Origin: an uncultured Fretibacterium sp.
GTDB lineage: Bacteria; Synergistota; Synergistia; Synergistales; Aminobacteriaceae
Reading direction: 5' to 3'
Assembly (NCBI GenBank): GCA_905373185.1
Contig: CAJPSE010000010.1
Coordinates: 1 to 18,122, forward strand
DNA length: 18,122 nt
The notes beneath the pieces are model-generated. The model was not told where the DNA came from, made no database searches, and saw only the letters and a list, made by a program, of their open reading frames with translations. Shown piece by piece: positions 1-8,028 of this stretch (its first letter is position 1; each line of letters starts with the position of its first letter). The position numbers and the translations under genes were made by a program.

Positions 1-2
1 CC

Positions 3-1280
3 CCTGTGGCGCAGCCAACGCCCACTCCTGCACCGCAGCCCGCTCCCGCAGCGGAGCCTGCGCCCGTGAAGGAACCTGCCACGGCACCGCAGGCGTCCGC
101 TCCCGCGGCAGAGCCTGTGTCCGCGAAGGAGTCCCCCCTCGCCCCCCAACCTGAATCGGACGACCCGATGGCTGCACATCCTCAGAGGTTCTTCGCGGCC
201 AATCAGTTCATCGACTCCGACGGTCATCTCCTGAAGCCGGACGACGACCAGGCGAATCGGCACAACATAGAGCTGGCGCTCATGGCCGCGACGGCGACCT
301 GCGGCTTCACGATCCTGGGAGGGACCAACGGCGGGGGCAAGACCCACATGGCCATCAGCTTCGCCAAAAAGATCACCGGCCTCGATGCGGAGGTCTCCGC
401 CGACCTCCTGCCCGTCCGGTCGGACTGGAGGAACGTCGGAGACCTTTTGAACCGCCAGCAGACCCTTGGTGCGAACGGCACGTTCTCGGGGACCGCCTTC
501 TACGATGCACTGTCGGCCTGCGAGATCACCCCTCAGAAGCGCGCTTTCATCATACTGGAGGCGATGGACCTGGCCCGATCGGAGGACTACCTGACCGAGG
601 TCCTCAGCGCGATGGACATGCGGAATCTGGCGCTGATCCCCTGCCCCGACGGGAACTTTTACCGCATGCCGAAGTTCCTCTTCATCATCGGAACGGCCAA
701 CGCGGACGCGACGACGTTCCCCTTCAGCCCCAGGGTTCTGGATCGGGCGTTCTACATTCGCTTCCGGGTGAACGACGTGATGTTCACTGACGACCAAAGC
801 GACGACACGGCCCTGCAGTCCGCCAAGGCCGCCGCGACCTTCCTCGCCATCATCGACGGCGAGATGGAGGAAAAGCTGAAGGCCTTCCGCAGAAAAATAC
901 GCACGGACTTCCAAATCGAGGAGCTGCTCTCCGCCGTGAACACCATCCCCGGAAACCACACCGTTTCGCTGGGCTACCGCACTCGGGACGCGATCTACAA
1001 CTTCATGGCCAACTTCATGTGCCTCAGCGGACAGGACGCCTACAACGTCGATGCGGCCATGCGCGCTTTCGACTGGGCCGTCACCACAAAGATCCTGCCG
1101 AAGTTTCAGGGCTCACGCGACGACCTGCAGGCGCCGCTCATCGCTCTGGAACGCGAGCTGCAAAGCCGGGGGCTCCTCCCCTACGGACCGTCGGGCATGT
1201 GGCCATGGCGCACCAAGGACGAGTTGACCTTCCTCCGCTACCAGATGGAAAAGAACGCCGCAAGCGCGATCTACCGTTAA
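3..1280 (+). CDS. McrB-like AAA ATPase, 5' end outside the window
   Basis: The reading frame is open to the left edge, so the GTG at 6 is probably internal and the N-terminus is missing. Numbered from that GTG, residues 1-50 are a Pro/Ala/Glu-rich linker holding two near copies of a 15-residue unit (APAAEP...K-E...APQ). An AAA+ module follows. Walker A is GGTNGGGKT (105-113). The Walker B region is FIILEAMDLARSEDY (181-195). A sensor-1 and arginine-finger stretch, GTANADATTFPFSPRVLDR, spans 229-247. The sensor and FSPRVLDRAF pattern is that of the McrB/dynein-related (AAA_5) group. In that group I recall Walker B as ILDEMNLAR, so here Asp-Glu has become Glu-Ala and the catalytic glutamate is apparently lost. 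No partner nuclease gene is visible because the upstream sequence is absent. The substrate and partner are unknown. The AAA assignment is good, the McrB-like subgroup fairly good, and the biological role open. Confidence 0.75.
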   Translation, partial: PVAQPTPTPAPQPAPAAEPAPVKEPATAPQASAPAAEPVSAKESPLAPQPESDDPMAAHPQRFFAANQFIDSDGHLLKPDDDQANRHNIELALMAATATCGFTILGGTNGGGKTHMAISFAKKITGLDAEVSADLLPVRSDWRNVGDLLNRQQTLGANGTFSGTAFYDALSACEITPQKRAFIILEAMDLARSEDYLTEVLSAMDMRNLALIPCPDGNFYRMPKFLFIIGTANADATTFPFSPRVLDRAFYIRFRVNDVMFTDDQSDDTALQSAKAAATFLAIIDGEMEEKLKAFRRKIRTDFQIEELLSAVNTIPGNHTVSLGYRTRDAIYNFMANFMCLSGQDAYNVDAAMRAFDWAVTTKILPKFQGSRDDLQAPLIALERELQSRGLLPYGPSGMWPWRTKDELTFLRYQMEKNAASAIYR

Positions 1281-1323
1281 AAACGACCGGCCGGGACGAG
1301 CCTTTTGCCCATCCCGGCCGGTT
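1279..1323. terminator. Bidirectional terminator between AAA ATPase and merR genes
   Basis: A perfect 11-bp stem pairs ACCGGCCGGGA (1286-1296) with TCCCGGCCGGT (1312-1322) around a 15-base loop. Read on the minus strand it is followed by TTTTT (1283-1279), a good intrinsic terminator for merR. Read on the plus strand the downstream T-run is poorer (TTTT at 1331-1334). Its place between two converging stop codons fits a shared terminator. Confidence 0.7.
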
Positions 1324-1379
1324 CTTACGGTTTTATCCGGAGGCCTGAAGAAAGATGCGCAGAAACACAAGAATCTCCG

Positions 1380-2270
1380 TTACGGCCTGACGCGTTTCTC
1401 ACGCGCAAAAGGCAGGTAGAGTCTGGTCACGTAGTCGTTGGGGTTCGCAGTCATACTGGCGCCAATCAGGTACTCCTCCAGCGATTCTCCGCTCAAGGGG
1501 ATTTGATGTTGCCTCGCGTAACTTTCGAGGTCCAGGTAGGCAGGAAGCATGTCCCGGTAGGGGCCGACGTAAATGCAGGAAACCGCCTGGAACTCCTCGA
1601 CGACGCGAACGCAGGGCAGAGAGAGATCGGGGTTTTTAATCCTTATGCAGACCTCCAAATCCCCTTCTCTGTCATCGGGGTTCTCACTAAATTGCTTTTT
1701 ATAGCCATTGTAAAAGAACGCCATGTTGGCCCCCATCTCTTCCAGACGATGCTCGCTCAAAAACTTGAAGAGTTCCGCGCGCCTTGACGTGAAAAGTTGG
1801 TCCACGTGCCAGTAGGAGACGTAGCGAGTGTACGCCACAACCGTCTCGGGAAACGTTTGAACGGAGATGATATCCTGAGCGAACGTCTTTTGATTCGCTA
1901 TAAGATAGACGGAGCTGTGCAGAATATTCAAGATACGGTCGATGATGGAATCGTACTTTGCCATAATGTCCTTTCTCTCCCTGCGAAGTTCATAAAGCTG
2001 TTGTTCCAGCTCCTTTTGCAATGGATTCAGCTCCCTGTTACGGAGCAGCCTTCCGATCTTCTCCAGGGAAAAATTGTATTGCTTCAGCTCTGACAGAAGA
2101 AGGATTTCCTCGATCTGTCGGCGTTCGTAGTAGCGATATCCATTTATCTCATCTCTGTAAGCGGGCGTGACCAGACCGCGCTCGTCGTAAAAGCGCAGCT
2201 GTTTTGTCGAGACGTTGCAAAGCTTCGCCATTTGTCCAATGGTGTACTTATCTTTGTTGACCGTCATCAT
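1380..2270 (-). CDS. MerR-family transcriptional regulator with GyrI-like effector domain
   Basis: The N-terminus is a typical MerR winged helix: YTIGQMAKLCNVSTKQLRFY, then DERGL and NGYRYY. A charged dimerisation coiled coil follows at about residues 85-118 (many Leu/Glu/Arg). The C-terminal half (about 135-290) resembles the GyrI-like small-molecule binding domain of BmrR-type activators, so a ligand-sensing regulator is likely. Family members bind palindromes inside over-long promoter spacers. A candidate 19-bp-spacer promoter lies before the gcvPA-like gene. A GTG at 2276 gives two extra residues. I prefer the ATG at 2270 because GGACGG lies 5 bases upstream; an ATG at 2267 is also possible. 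The gene is last in the minus-strand arm, 234 bases after the kinase-like gene, and ends at a strong terminator. It is the best local candidate for controlling both arms, but its ligand cannot be read from the sequence. Confidence 0.85.
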   Translation of the reverse strand: MMTVNKDKYTIGQMAKLCNVSTKQLRFYDERGLVTPAYRDEINGYRYYERRQIEEILLLSELKQYNFSLEKIGRLLRNRELNPLQKELEQQLYELRRERKDIMAKYDSIIDRILNILHSSVYLIANQKTFAQDIISVQTFPETVVAYTRYVSYWHVDQLFTSRRAELFKFLSEHRLEEMGANMAFFYNGYKKQFSENPDDREGDLEVCIRIKNPDLSLPCVRVVEEFQAVSCIYVGPYRDMLPAYLDLESYARQHQIPLSGESLEEYLIGASMTANPNDYVTRLYLPFAREKRVRP

Positions 2271-2276
2271 CTTCAC

Positions 2277-2504
2277 CGTCCACGTTGAGTTGCAGACCCC
2301 AAACCACAGGCAAAGTTTTTAACGTGCGTCGGAAACCGGTTTTGCACATTTTCTGCTGCACCTGACGGGTGAAAGGTCAGTATCGGCTTAACCTGTACAA
2401 CGACGGGCTTGAGCGCCGATAAAGCCATCGCAACCTGTGGATTTGGGGCAGAGCCCGTCCCTTGCAAAATCATCTATTGATGATACAAATGCGGTTCCTG
2501 ATCG
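2277..2504 (-). other. Gene-free spacer upstream of merR with interlocked inverted repeats
   Basis: No convincing gene is seen here; a 66-codon minus-strand frame lacks a ribosome site and family features. It holds TATCGGC (2381-2387) with GCCGATA (2415-2421), and GACGGGCT (2402-2409) with AGCCCGTC (2452-2459). The left arm of the second repeat sits inside the loop of the first. AACCTGT occurs twice (2390-2396, 2432-2438), and the palindrome AAACCGGTTT lies at 2333-2342. I found no clear sigma-70 promoter. The segment is a plausible leader or operator region for merR. Confidence 0.4.
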
Positions 2505-3626
2505 TCAAAGTGCAACCCCGGCCACCTTCAACACCGTAAACTCTTCGCAGCCGATAACGACTTTCATATATCCTGCCAGAGAGCGATCCACTTCCTCGTC
2601 GCCCGTATCGACGTACAATGGGCGGCCCTTCAAGGAGAGCACTTTATCACGGCCTGCCGCAACGATAACGTTGTCCCTTCCGACCCTGCGGAGCACTTCT
2701 GCACTGATCTGCTGATTTCCGCGACCAAAGAGACAGCCTTGCCCTCCGATGATCGTCACGATAATTTTGACCCTGTCATACTCCTGCACTGCCTCAAGGA
2801 TTCGCTTTTCCGTACAATCGAGGGCGACGACCCTTTTGTCGTAAACCAGATCAACTCCAAGCAACGTGTTGGGCAGACCGAGCTCCCGCATCACAGCGGC
2901 CGTCGTCGAGCCTGTCCCGACGATATAAAGCGTGTCGTTCTGCCATTGGCCTGCAACGAATCGTGCCAACGCTTCAACCGAAGAGCTTCCGGAGCCGCCG
3001 ATCTTTGTGCGTTGCACCAGGGCCTCGTCGTCCGGAATTTTGAGGTAACCATAGAGCCGCGCCTGGACGACGCCATGCCTGAACAGGTCCTCATCGATGT
3101 CCATGACCTCGGCCTCTTTGGCCCTATGGATTCGCCCCTGCACGCATTGACGGGCGAGCAGGCCTGCAGCCTGTGGCGTAAGCGCATAGACGCCGGAGTG
3201 TATCTTGCATCCTGTCGGGATACCCAGCACCGTTACCTCCTGTCCCACCGCCTTCAGGATGTCCCGCGCGGTGCCGTCGCCCCCTGCAAACAGAAGCAGA
3301 TCAAGGTCGAGCCTCTGGAGGGCCCTGGCCGCCCGCATCGTGTCCCCGGGCCCTGTGTGAGTGACGCAGGGCTCTCCCACTACCGTACAGGGAAGCCCAA
3401 CCCGCTGACAGGCCTCCGCCCCCATCGCACCGGAACAGGTATACAGTTCAAACCCCTTATTCAGTGTACCGAGCTGCGTAAGCGCTACCGAGGCCTTCTT
3501 CCCACTCTCAAATTCGCCGCCGAGGAGAAGCGCACGCTGCAGGGTATCGACCCCATCGGAGCCCTTTAACCCAACCTTGCCACCAATTCCTGCTATGGGA
3601 TTGACGATCAGTCCCAATCGTTTCAT
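2505..3626 (-). CDS. AcoX-like ATP-NAD kinase family protein
   Basis: The 373-residue protein carries the NAD kinase/diacylglycerol kinase fold signature. There is an N-terminal GLIVNPIAGIGGKVGLKG phosphate loop (5-22), then GGDGTARD (115-122), the ATP and catalytic motif, and GIPTGCKIHSGVYALTP (135-151). This arrangement belongs to the ATP-NAD/AcoX kinase group (COG3199-type), which is longer than housekeeping NadK. The presumed reaction is ATP-dependent phosphorylation of NAD or a related nucleotide in the cytoplasm. Activity of this subgroup is poorly established, so that remains inference. The start is the ATG with AGAGGTG 7 bases upstream. The gene lies just beyond an intrinsic terminator that follows the DUF819 gene, so it is expressed by read-through or from its own promoter. 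In context it could supply NADP(H) to the dehydrogenase of the opposite arm. Confidence 0.8.
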   Translation of the reverse strand: MKRLGLIVNPIAGIGGKVGLKGSDGVDTLQRALLLGGEFESGKKASVALTQLGTLNKGFELYTCSGAMGAEACQRVGLPCTVVGEPCVTHTGPGDTMRAARALQRLDLDLLLFAGGDGTARDILKAVGQEVTVLGIPTGCKIHSGVYALTPQAAGLLARQCVQGRIHRAKEAEVMDIDEDLFRHGVVQARLYGYLKIPDDEALVQRTKIGGSGSSSVEALARFVAGQWQNDTLYIVGTGSTTAAVMRELGLPNTLLGVDLVYDKRVVALDCTEKRILEAVQEYDRVKIIVTIIGGQGCLFGRGNQQISAEVLRRVGRDNVIVAAGRDKVLSLKGRPLYVDTGDEEVDRSLAGYMKVVIGCEEFTVLKVAGVAL

Positions 3627-3640
3627 GGCATCACCTCTTA

Positions 3641-3652
3641 CACCTTAAGGTG
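3641..3652 (-). promoter_or_regulatory. Palindrome CACCTTAAGGTG before the kinase-like gene
   Basis: This is a perfect 12-bp palindrome 14 bases upstream of the ATG and immediately before the ribosome site AAGAGGTG. It could be a small operator. In RNA its CACCT could pair either with its own AGGTG or with the AGGTG of the ribosome site, which suggests translational control. This rests on sequence symmetry only. Confidence 0.3.
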
Positions 3653-3682
3653 AAATAAAAGGGGCTCCGCAATCGAGCCCCT
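3652..3682 (-). terminator. Intrinsic terminator after the DUF819 carrier gene
   Basis: On the minus strand AGGGGCTC (3682-3675) and GAGCCCCT (3667-3660) form a perfect 8-bp GC-rich stem with a 7-base loop. TTTTATTT follows directly. It lies about 30 bases past the carrier stop codon and about 30 bases before the kinase-like start. Confidence 0.85.
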
Positions 3683-3711
3683 GAGATCGGCACATGAGGT
3701 TTTCGTCGTGC

Positions 3712-4911
3712 CTACAGCCCAAGGCAGGTCCCGGCAAAGACGCCGTAGTAGTTGCCAAGGACATACCCCAGGGTCCCCACCAGGATAGCGGGGACGACGA
3801 GTTCGGTCCACCCCTTGGAGATGGCCATGGCCGCCGACGTCGTAGGGCCGCCGACGTTGGCGTTCGATGCGATGACGATCTCTTCAAGGGTGAAGCCGAA
3901 CAGTTTCCCGACGCTAAAGGAAACGATCATGTTCGTGGCGACGATGATCGTGCAGAAGAGCAGGAGGAGCGGCGCCTGAGTCACGATCAAACGAATGGAA
4001 GCGGGAACGCCGATCACCGTAAAGAAGATGTGGATCAGAAAGGTCCCGATCTCCTGCGCTCCGGCAATGCCGCCAACAAACCCTGGAAACGCCGTCGCGA
4101 TCAGGACGGTTACTGTCGTCATGACCAGATATTTATTTCCCAATAGTCCGTTGATAAGGGCTTTGGCAAAGCTGTCCTTCGCGATTGCTGCCGAAAAACA
4201 GTCCGCGATCACCGTCGACAGAGCGACGATCACGAAGGACAACGCCACCGAACTTGCGACGTCCTTCAGGGCGACCGGCTTCGCGACCCAATAGGACGCC
4301 GCGCCCCGATCGCCGTCGCTCCTGGCCGCCACCGCGTCGATCAGGGGATGCTTGTAGTTCTTCAGGAAGAACTTCGAGCCTGAAGCCGCGATCAGCGCAA
4401 AGAAGTACAAGGCCATCAAGAGGTTGTCCGCAACCACCGAGGAGGAGACCAGATCGGCCGGGGCTTTATAGGCATCCGCCATGGCGACCAGGTTGACGCT
4501 GCCGCCCGTGTAGGTGCCGATCATCATGGTCACGGCAATCCCCAGGTCCTTGACGAGATCCTTCAGCAGGAAATAGCCGATAAAGGCGCCCAGGATCGTC
4601 CCGATGCCGCTGATCAAGTAGATGACCAGCAGGCGACCGCTGTCCTTCCATGTCCTTCTGATGTTTGCGTTAAAGAGCAGGAGGGGGATGGACAGCGGGA
4701 CGACATAGCTCCAGACGAAATCGTAGGCCGGTGCGTCCAGGGGGATGACGTTCAGGTTGGACAGGATCATCGCGCCGATCAAGGCGAGCACACAGCCTGT
4801 CACTCTGGAAGCCCACTTATAGTTATGTTCCAACTGGATGCTCAACGCCGCAATCGCCGTAAGGATAGCAAACAACACCCACGTCTGGTCCGCGCCGATA
4901 AAACTGGTCAT
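3712..4911 (-). CDS. DUF819 family multi-pass membrane protein, probable carrier
   Basis: The 399-residue protein is almost wholly hydrophobic, with roughly ten membrane segments. It shows the features of the DUF819 (YjcL-like) family: an N-terminal LLFNANIRRTWKDSGRLL stretch, GTYTGGSVNLVAMADA in the middle, and a C-terminal NANVGGPTTSAAMAISKGW. The two glycine-rich motifs look like pseudo-symmetric carrier half-motifs. The substrate of the family is not established; a small organic solute or amino acid is a guess from context. An upstream in-frame start at 5013 would lie inside the gcvPB-like gene. I chose the ATG at 4911 because the hydrophobic protein begins there and GGGAGG sits upstream, although about 12 bases away. 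It follows gcvPB-like by 55 bases and is probably co-transcribed with it. A terminator follows the gene. Confidence 0.85.
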   Translation of the reverse strand: MTSFIGADQTWVLFAILTAIAALSIQLEHNYKWASRVTGCVLALIGAMILSNLNVIPLDAPAYDFVWSYVVPLSIPLLLFNANIRRTWKDSGRLLVIYLISGIGTILGAFIGYFLLKDLVKDLGIAVTMMIGTYTGGSVNLVAMADAYKAPADLVSSSVVADNLLMALYFFALIAASGSKFFLKNYKHPLIDAVAARSDGDRGAASYWVAKPVALKDVASSVALSFVIVALSTVIADCFSAAIAKDSFAKALINGLLGNKYLVMTTVTVLIATAFPGFVGGIAGAQEIGTFLIHIFFTVIGVPASIRLIVTQAPLLLLFCTIIVATNMIVSFSVGKLFGFTLEEIVIASNANVGGPTTSAAMAISKGWTELVVPAILVGTLGYVLGNYYGVFAGTCLGL

Positions 4912-4966
4912 TATTCTCGTCTTCCTCCCAGTGGTTATGAATGTTTGAAAATACGCTCCTGAAGCT

Positions 4967-6526
4967 TCACTTATCCCTGAGGTACTTATTATATGCTCGC
5001 CATGTCGTGGCAAACTTATCCCATTCCGTCATGTAAGCCTCATCGATCTGCGTCGCAAGCGCCGCTTTGTGTGGAGCCGTCCTCACCACCTCAGGGTCCG
5101 TATAGGCCTCCTCGGCGATGGAGCGGAACGCCTCGACGAACTCGTCGATATCATCCTTGGAGTACGTCTCCACCGGCTCAGGGGTAAACGGCTCAGGGAT
5201 CACCCTCGGATGATGACTTGAAAAATAGTCCTGAAAACCATAATCCACGATCCTCCGGCAGATATCGTCCGTAGTGACTCCCGTATCCTGCGTCAACTGC
5301 TCCCAGCTCAGCCGTGCCTGCTCCATGCGGAATTTTCCCTCCGCCCAGGGCATTGAAAGCCCTTTGATCGTCAGAAGTTTCTTCAGCATGTAGTTGTTGT
5401 TCAGGATGGACAACTCTCCGATTTCCTTCATCCCGTCAGGGCCGAGGGAACGAATGTAGGCATAGACCCTGACCAGAACAGCCGGCACCCCGTAGAATTT
5501 TCGCAGCTTGCCTATGCTGTCGGGACGGCGGTAATCAAGGTAGTACTTTTTTCCGTCAAACTCCACCGTCGGTACGGCCACGAATTTAGCAAGCTTTTCA
5601 CTGACGCACTGCGCTCCTGCGCAAGGCCCCTGGCAGCCATGGGGGGAGGAGAAGGACTTGTGCAGGTTGTAATGGCACATATCGAAGCCTGCATCCCGCG
5701 CGCGGGTAATCCCGAACACGCCGTTCAAGTTCGCCTGATCATAAGCGCACAGCCCTCCGACCTCATGCACGGCGTCCACAAACCCTCGAATTTTATCGTT
5801 ATAGATACCCGTATCTTCAGGATTGGTAAGCATCAGGGCTGCAGTGTGCTCCGAAAGAGCCGCTTTTAGCGCTTCAACGTCAGGGAGGCCGTCCTGTCCC
5901 GGGAAAAGCGTGATCACCTTATATCCCAGCGTCGCCGCAGCGCCAGGGTTTGCGGGATGGGACAGGATCGTGGTGATGATCTCATTCCTCAGCTTCCCCT
6001 CTCCATTGTCCTCATGGTAGGCGCGAATCGTCTCAACGTTGGCAAAAATGGCCTGACTTCCTCCAGAGGGCTGAAGGCTCACGCAGCTCATGCCGGATAT
6101 CGCTTTGAGGTACTGCGACACTTTATACATGATCTCCAGAATACCCTGGAGCGTGCTCTCGTCCTGATAAGGATGGAGTTCCATCAGCTTTGGGGAACGC
6201 ACGAATTGTTCGTTGATCTTGGGGCTGTACTTCATCGTACAGGTCCCCAGGCCGATGTCGATGTTGAGGTCCGTGCCCAGCGTCTCCTGCGACAGCCGCA
6301 TATAATGGCGGAGCACCTGCATCTGCGACATTTCCGGAAGGGCGGGAGCGCTTTTTCTCCTCAGGCACTCCGGCACCAGGTCTTCGACGCGCCCCGCTTT
6401 ATCCCTGACATGTTCCGAGGCCTGCGGGATGAGGATACCGCGTTCTCCCCGATTGCCCAACTCCAGGATAATGGGTTCATCCCACCGCGCTTCATGAAAG
6501 TCCCTGTTTCTCCTGAATTTGCCCAT
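4967..6526 (-). CDS. Divergent glycine dehydrogenase P-protein subunit 2 (GcvPB-like)
   Basis: The classical enzyme pairs with GcvPA, binds PLP, decarboxylates glycine and loads the aminomethyl group onto lipoyl-GcvH. The 519 residues keep the fold: RLSQETLGTDLNIDIGLGTC (78-97), RAYHEDNGEGK, MLTNPEDTG, YDQANLN (262-268), and the PLP lysine K290 in HYNLHKSFSSPHG. Several catalytic loops differ from the usual sequence as I recall it. The loop after the lysine is GCQGPCAGAQC rather than GGGGPG-GP. QPSGGSQAIF replaces EPAAGAHGE. SHPANPGAAA replaces AHGSNPA. The HPPTVYFP region is rewritten. Its GGAGG ribosome site overlaps the stop region of gcvPA-like, with only 6 bases between genes, so the pair is translationally coupled. 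No gcvT, gcvH or lpd lies nearby. Family membership is firm; glycine as substrate is doubtful. Confidence 0.85.
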   Translation of the reverse strand: MGKFRRNRDFHEARWDEPIILELGNRGERGILIPQASEHVRDKAGRVEDLVPECLRRKSAPALPEMSQMQVLRHYMRLSQETLGTDLNIDIGLGTCTMKYSPKINEQFVRSPKLMELHPYQDESTLQGILEIMYKVSQYLKAISGMSCVSLQPSGGSQAIFANVETIRAYHEDNGEGKLRNEIITTILSHPANPGAAATLGYKVITLFPGQDGLPDVEALKAALSEHTAALMLTNPEDTGIYNDKIRGFVDAVHEVGGLCAYDQANLNGVFGITRARDAGFDMCHYNLHKSFSSPHGCQGPCAGAQCVSEKLAKFVAVPTVEFDGKKYYLDYRRPDSIGKLRKFYGVPAVLVRVYAYIRSLGPDGMKEIGELSILNNNYMLKKLLTIKGLSMPWAEGKFRMEQARLSWEQLTQDTGVTTDDICRRIVDYGFQDYFSSHHPRVIPEPFTPEPVETYSKDDIDEFVEAFRSIAEEAYTDPEVVRTAPHKAALATQIDEAYMTEWDKFATTWRAYNKYLRDK

Positions 6527-6532
6527 TCTTCC

Positions 6533-7954
6533 CTACCTCCGCGCGATCTCAGCAAGAGCCGACTTTAAGGCCTGCACGTCTTCCTCCGAAGTCAGCTCCG
6601 AGATGCAATAAAGCGCGCTCTGGCCGAGTTGTGGGAAGTCGCCGCTGAGGTCCTTGCCACCGAATATCCCCTTCTCCAGCAGCGCCCCGTTGATCTCGGC
6701 AACGCTTTTTCCCGTCTCATCAAAATTAACGACAAACTCCTGAAAGTTCGCGCCTCCGAACAAGTTGCCCTTAAGGCCCTGAACTTCGCTCAACTCCAAG
6801 ATGGCGTACTTCGTCTTTTGAACGATGGATTCTCCAAGCTCATACATGCCCTTCGGCCCCATGCTGGCCAGATAAACGGCGGCAGTGATCGCCCAAAGCC
6901 CTGTTTCGGTGCCAAAGTACTCATTGGCGTTCTCGCGGCTGCCGTGCGAACAGCGATAGTTCATCGCCCGTCCCCAGCCAAATCGTCCTTCCTGCTTCGT
7001 CTTTGCAATACCGTACATATACGTTGGGAACTGTTCGACATATTCCTGTTTCTGCTGACAGGCGATGAAGCCTGCCTGACCGCCTCCAAACTGCACGTGC
7101 ATCCCCAACGGCTGGATATCCCCGCAAACCAGGTCCGCCCCCAGGTTCAAGGGGCTCTCTACGATGCCGAGCGAAGCGGTTTCCGGCTGAGCGACACACA
7201 AGGCATCGTATTGATGAGCCCTGTCCGCAATGCCCTCCGCCTGCGTTTCAAAAAAGCCCAGATAGGAGGGGTTTTCATAGAAGACAGCCGCCGTCTTGTT
7301 CTCCTTCAGCTTCGCGGAGAGGTCCGCTAAATCCATGAGGCCGGACTTTTTGTCACACTCCACCTTAATAATTTTAATCGACCTTCCGACGTACTGGGTG
7401 ACCTGAGAGACGATCTCAGGGTTCATCGTAGAAGGGATCAAAAGCGTATCCTTGGAACGCCCTTCGGCTTCCTTGATGCGGAGCGCCATACGCAGCGACG
7501 AAGCGACGGATTGCGATGCGTCGTAAGTGGTATAGCTAACCACTTCCGCATCGAGCAGTTCCCCCATCATGCTGCAATATTCAAAGATCGCCTGCATTTT
7601 TCCGTGATCCGAATACGTGTCTCCACAATAGGCCGTCAAGAATTCGCCCCTTGAGTTGATCTCGTCGCAGAGGGCGGGGACCTGGTGCCTGTAGCATCCT
7701 GCACCAAGAAAACTGATGTACTCGTCCGTCGTAACGTTTTTGTTCAGGATGCCCATGACGTGCCTCTTCAACTCGTACTCGCTTCCGATAGGTTCCGGCA
7801 GGTCCAGGCGCTCCTTGTACAGAAGATCGTCAGGGATCAAACTCTTGTAGATGGCCTCCACGCTCTCGACTCCAATCTCGTCCAGCATGGCTTTCTTAAT
7901 GGCAGGGACGCTATTGGGCATATAGGGATGCACAAACCCCGGGTCCTTTTTCAC
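6533..7954 (-). CDS. Divergent glycine dehydrogenase P-protein subunit 1 (GcvPA-like)
   Basis: This is the partner subunit of the P-protein heterotetramer, about 473 residues, close to the usual 440-450. Recognisable family stretches are YMPNSVPAIKKAMLDEIGV near the start, then FLGAGCYRHQVPALCDEI, QAIFEYCSMMGELLDAEV, and AAVYLASMGPKGMYELGE near the C-terminus. Diverged positions include TAYCGDTYSDHGKMQ where the family usually reads TAYTPYQPEISQGTLQ, and SRENANEYFGTETGLWA where it reads REKATSNICTNQAL. The changes parallel those in the partner. A GTG at 7963 abuts the ribosome site AAAGGAG. The GTG at 7954 lies 8 bases beyond GGAG, so I take it as the start (MKKDPGF). A candidate promoter with a 19-base spacer lies about 75 bases upstream. 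This is the first gene of the minus-strand arm. Confidence 0.85.
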   Translation of the reverse strand: MKKDPGFVHPYMPNSVPAIKKAMLDEIGVESVEAIYKSLIPDDLLYKERLDLPEPIGSEYELKRHVMGILNKNVTTDEYISFLGAGCYRHQVPALCDEINSRGEFLTAYCGDTYSDHGKMQAIFEYCSMMGELLDAEVVSYTTYDASQSVASSLRMALRIKEAEGRSKDTLLIPSTMNPEIVSQVTQYVGRSIKIIKVECDKKSGLMDLADLSAKLKENKTAAVFYENPSYLGFFETQAEGIADRAHQYDALCVAQPETASLGIVESPLNLGADLVCGDIQPLGMHVQFGGGQAGFIACQQKQEYVEQFPTYMYGIAKTKQEGRFGWGRAMNYRCSHGSRENANEYFGTETGLWAITAAVYLASMGPKGMYELGESIVQKTKYAILELSEVQGLKGNLFGGANFQEFVVNFDETGKSVAEINGALLEKGIFGGKDLSGDFPQLGQSALYCISELTSEEDVQALKSALAEIARR

Positions 7955-8028
7955 GTTATCCACTCCTTTTCAAGAAGCCCATCGCTCTGTTACAGCACTA
8001 TGCTGCTTGGATCCCCTATTGATTGACG

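Noticed and set aside
4912..5013. N-terminal extension of the DUF819 protein into the gcvPB-like gene
   Set aside because: It would overlap the upstream gene and add a polar segment; the ATG at 4911 has its own ribosome site and starts the hydrophobic protein.
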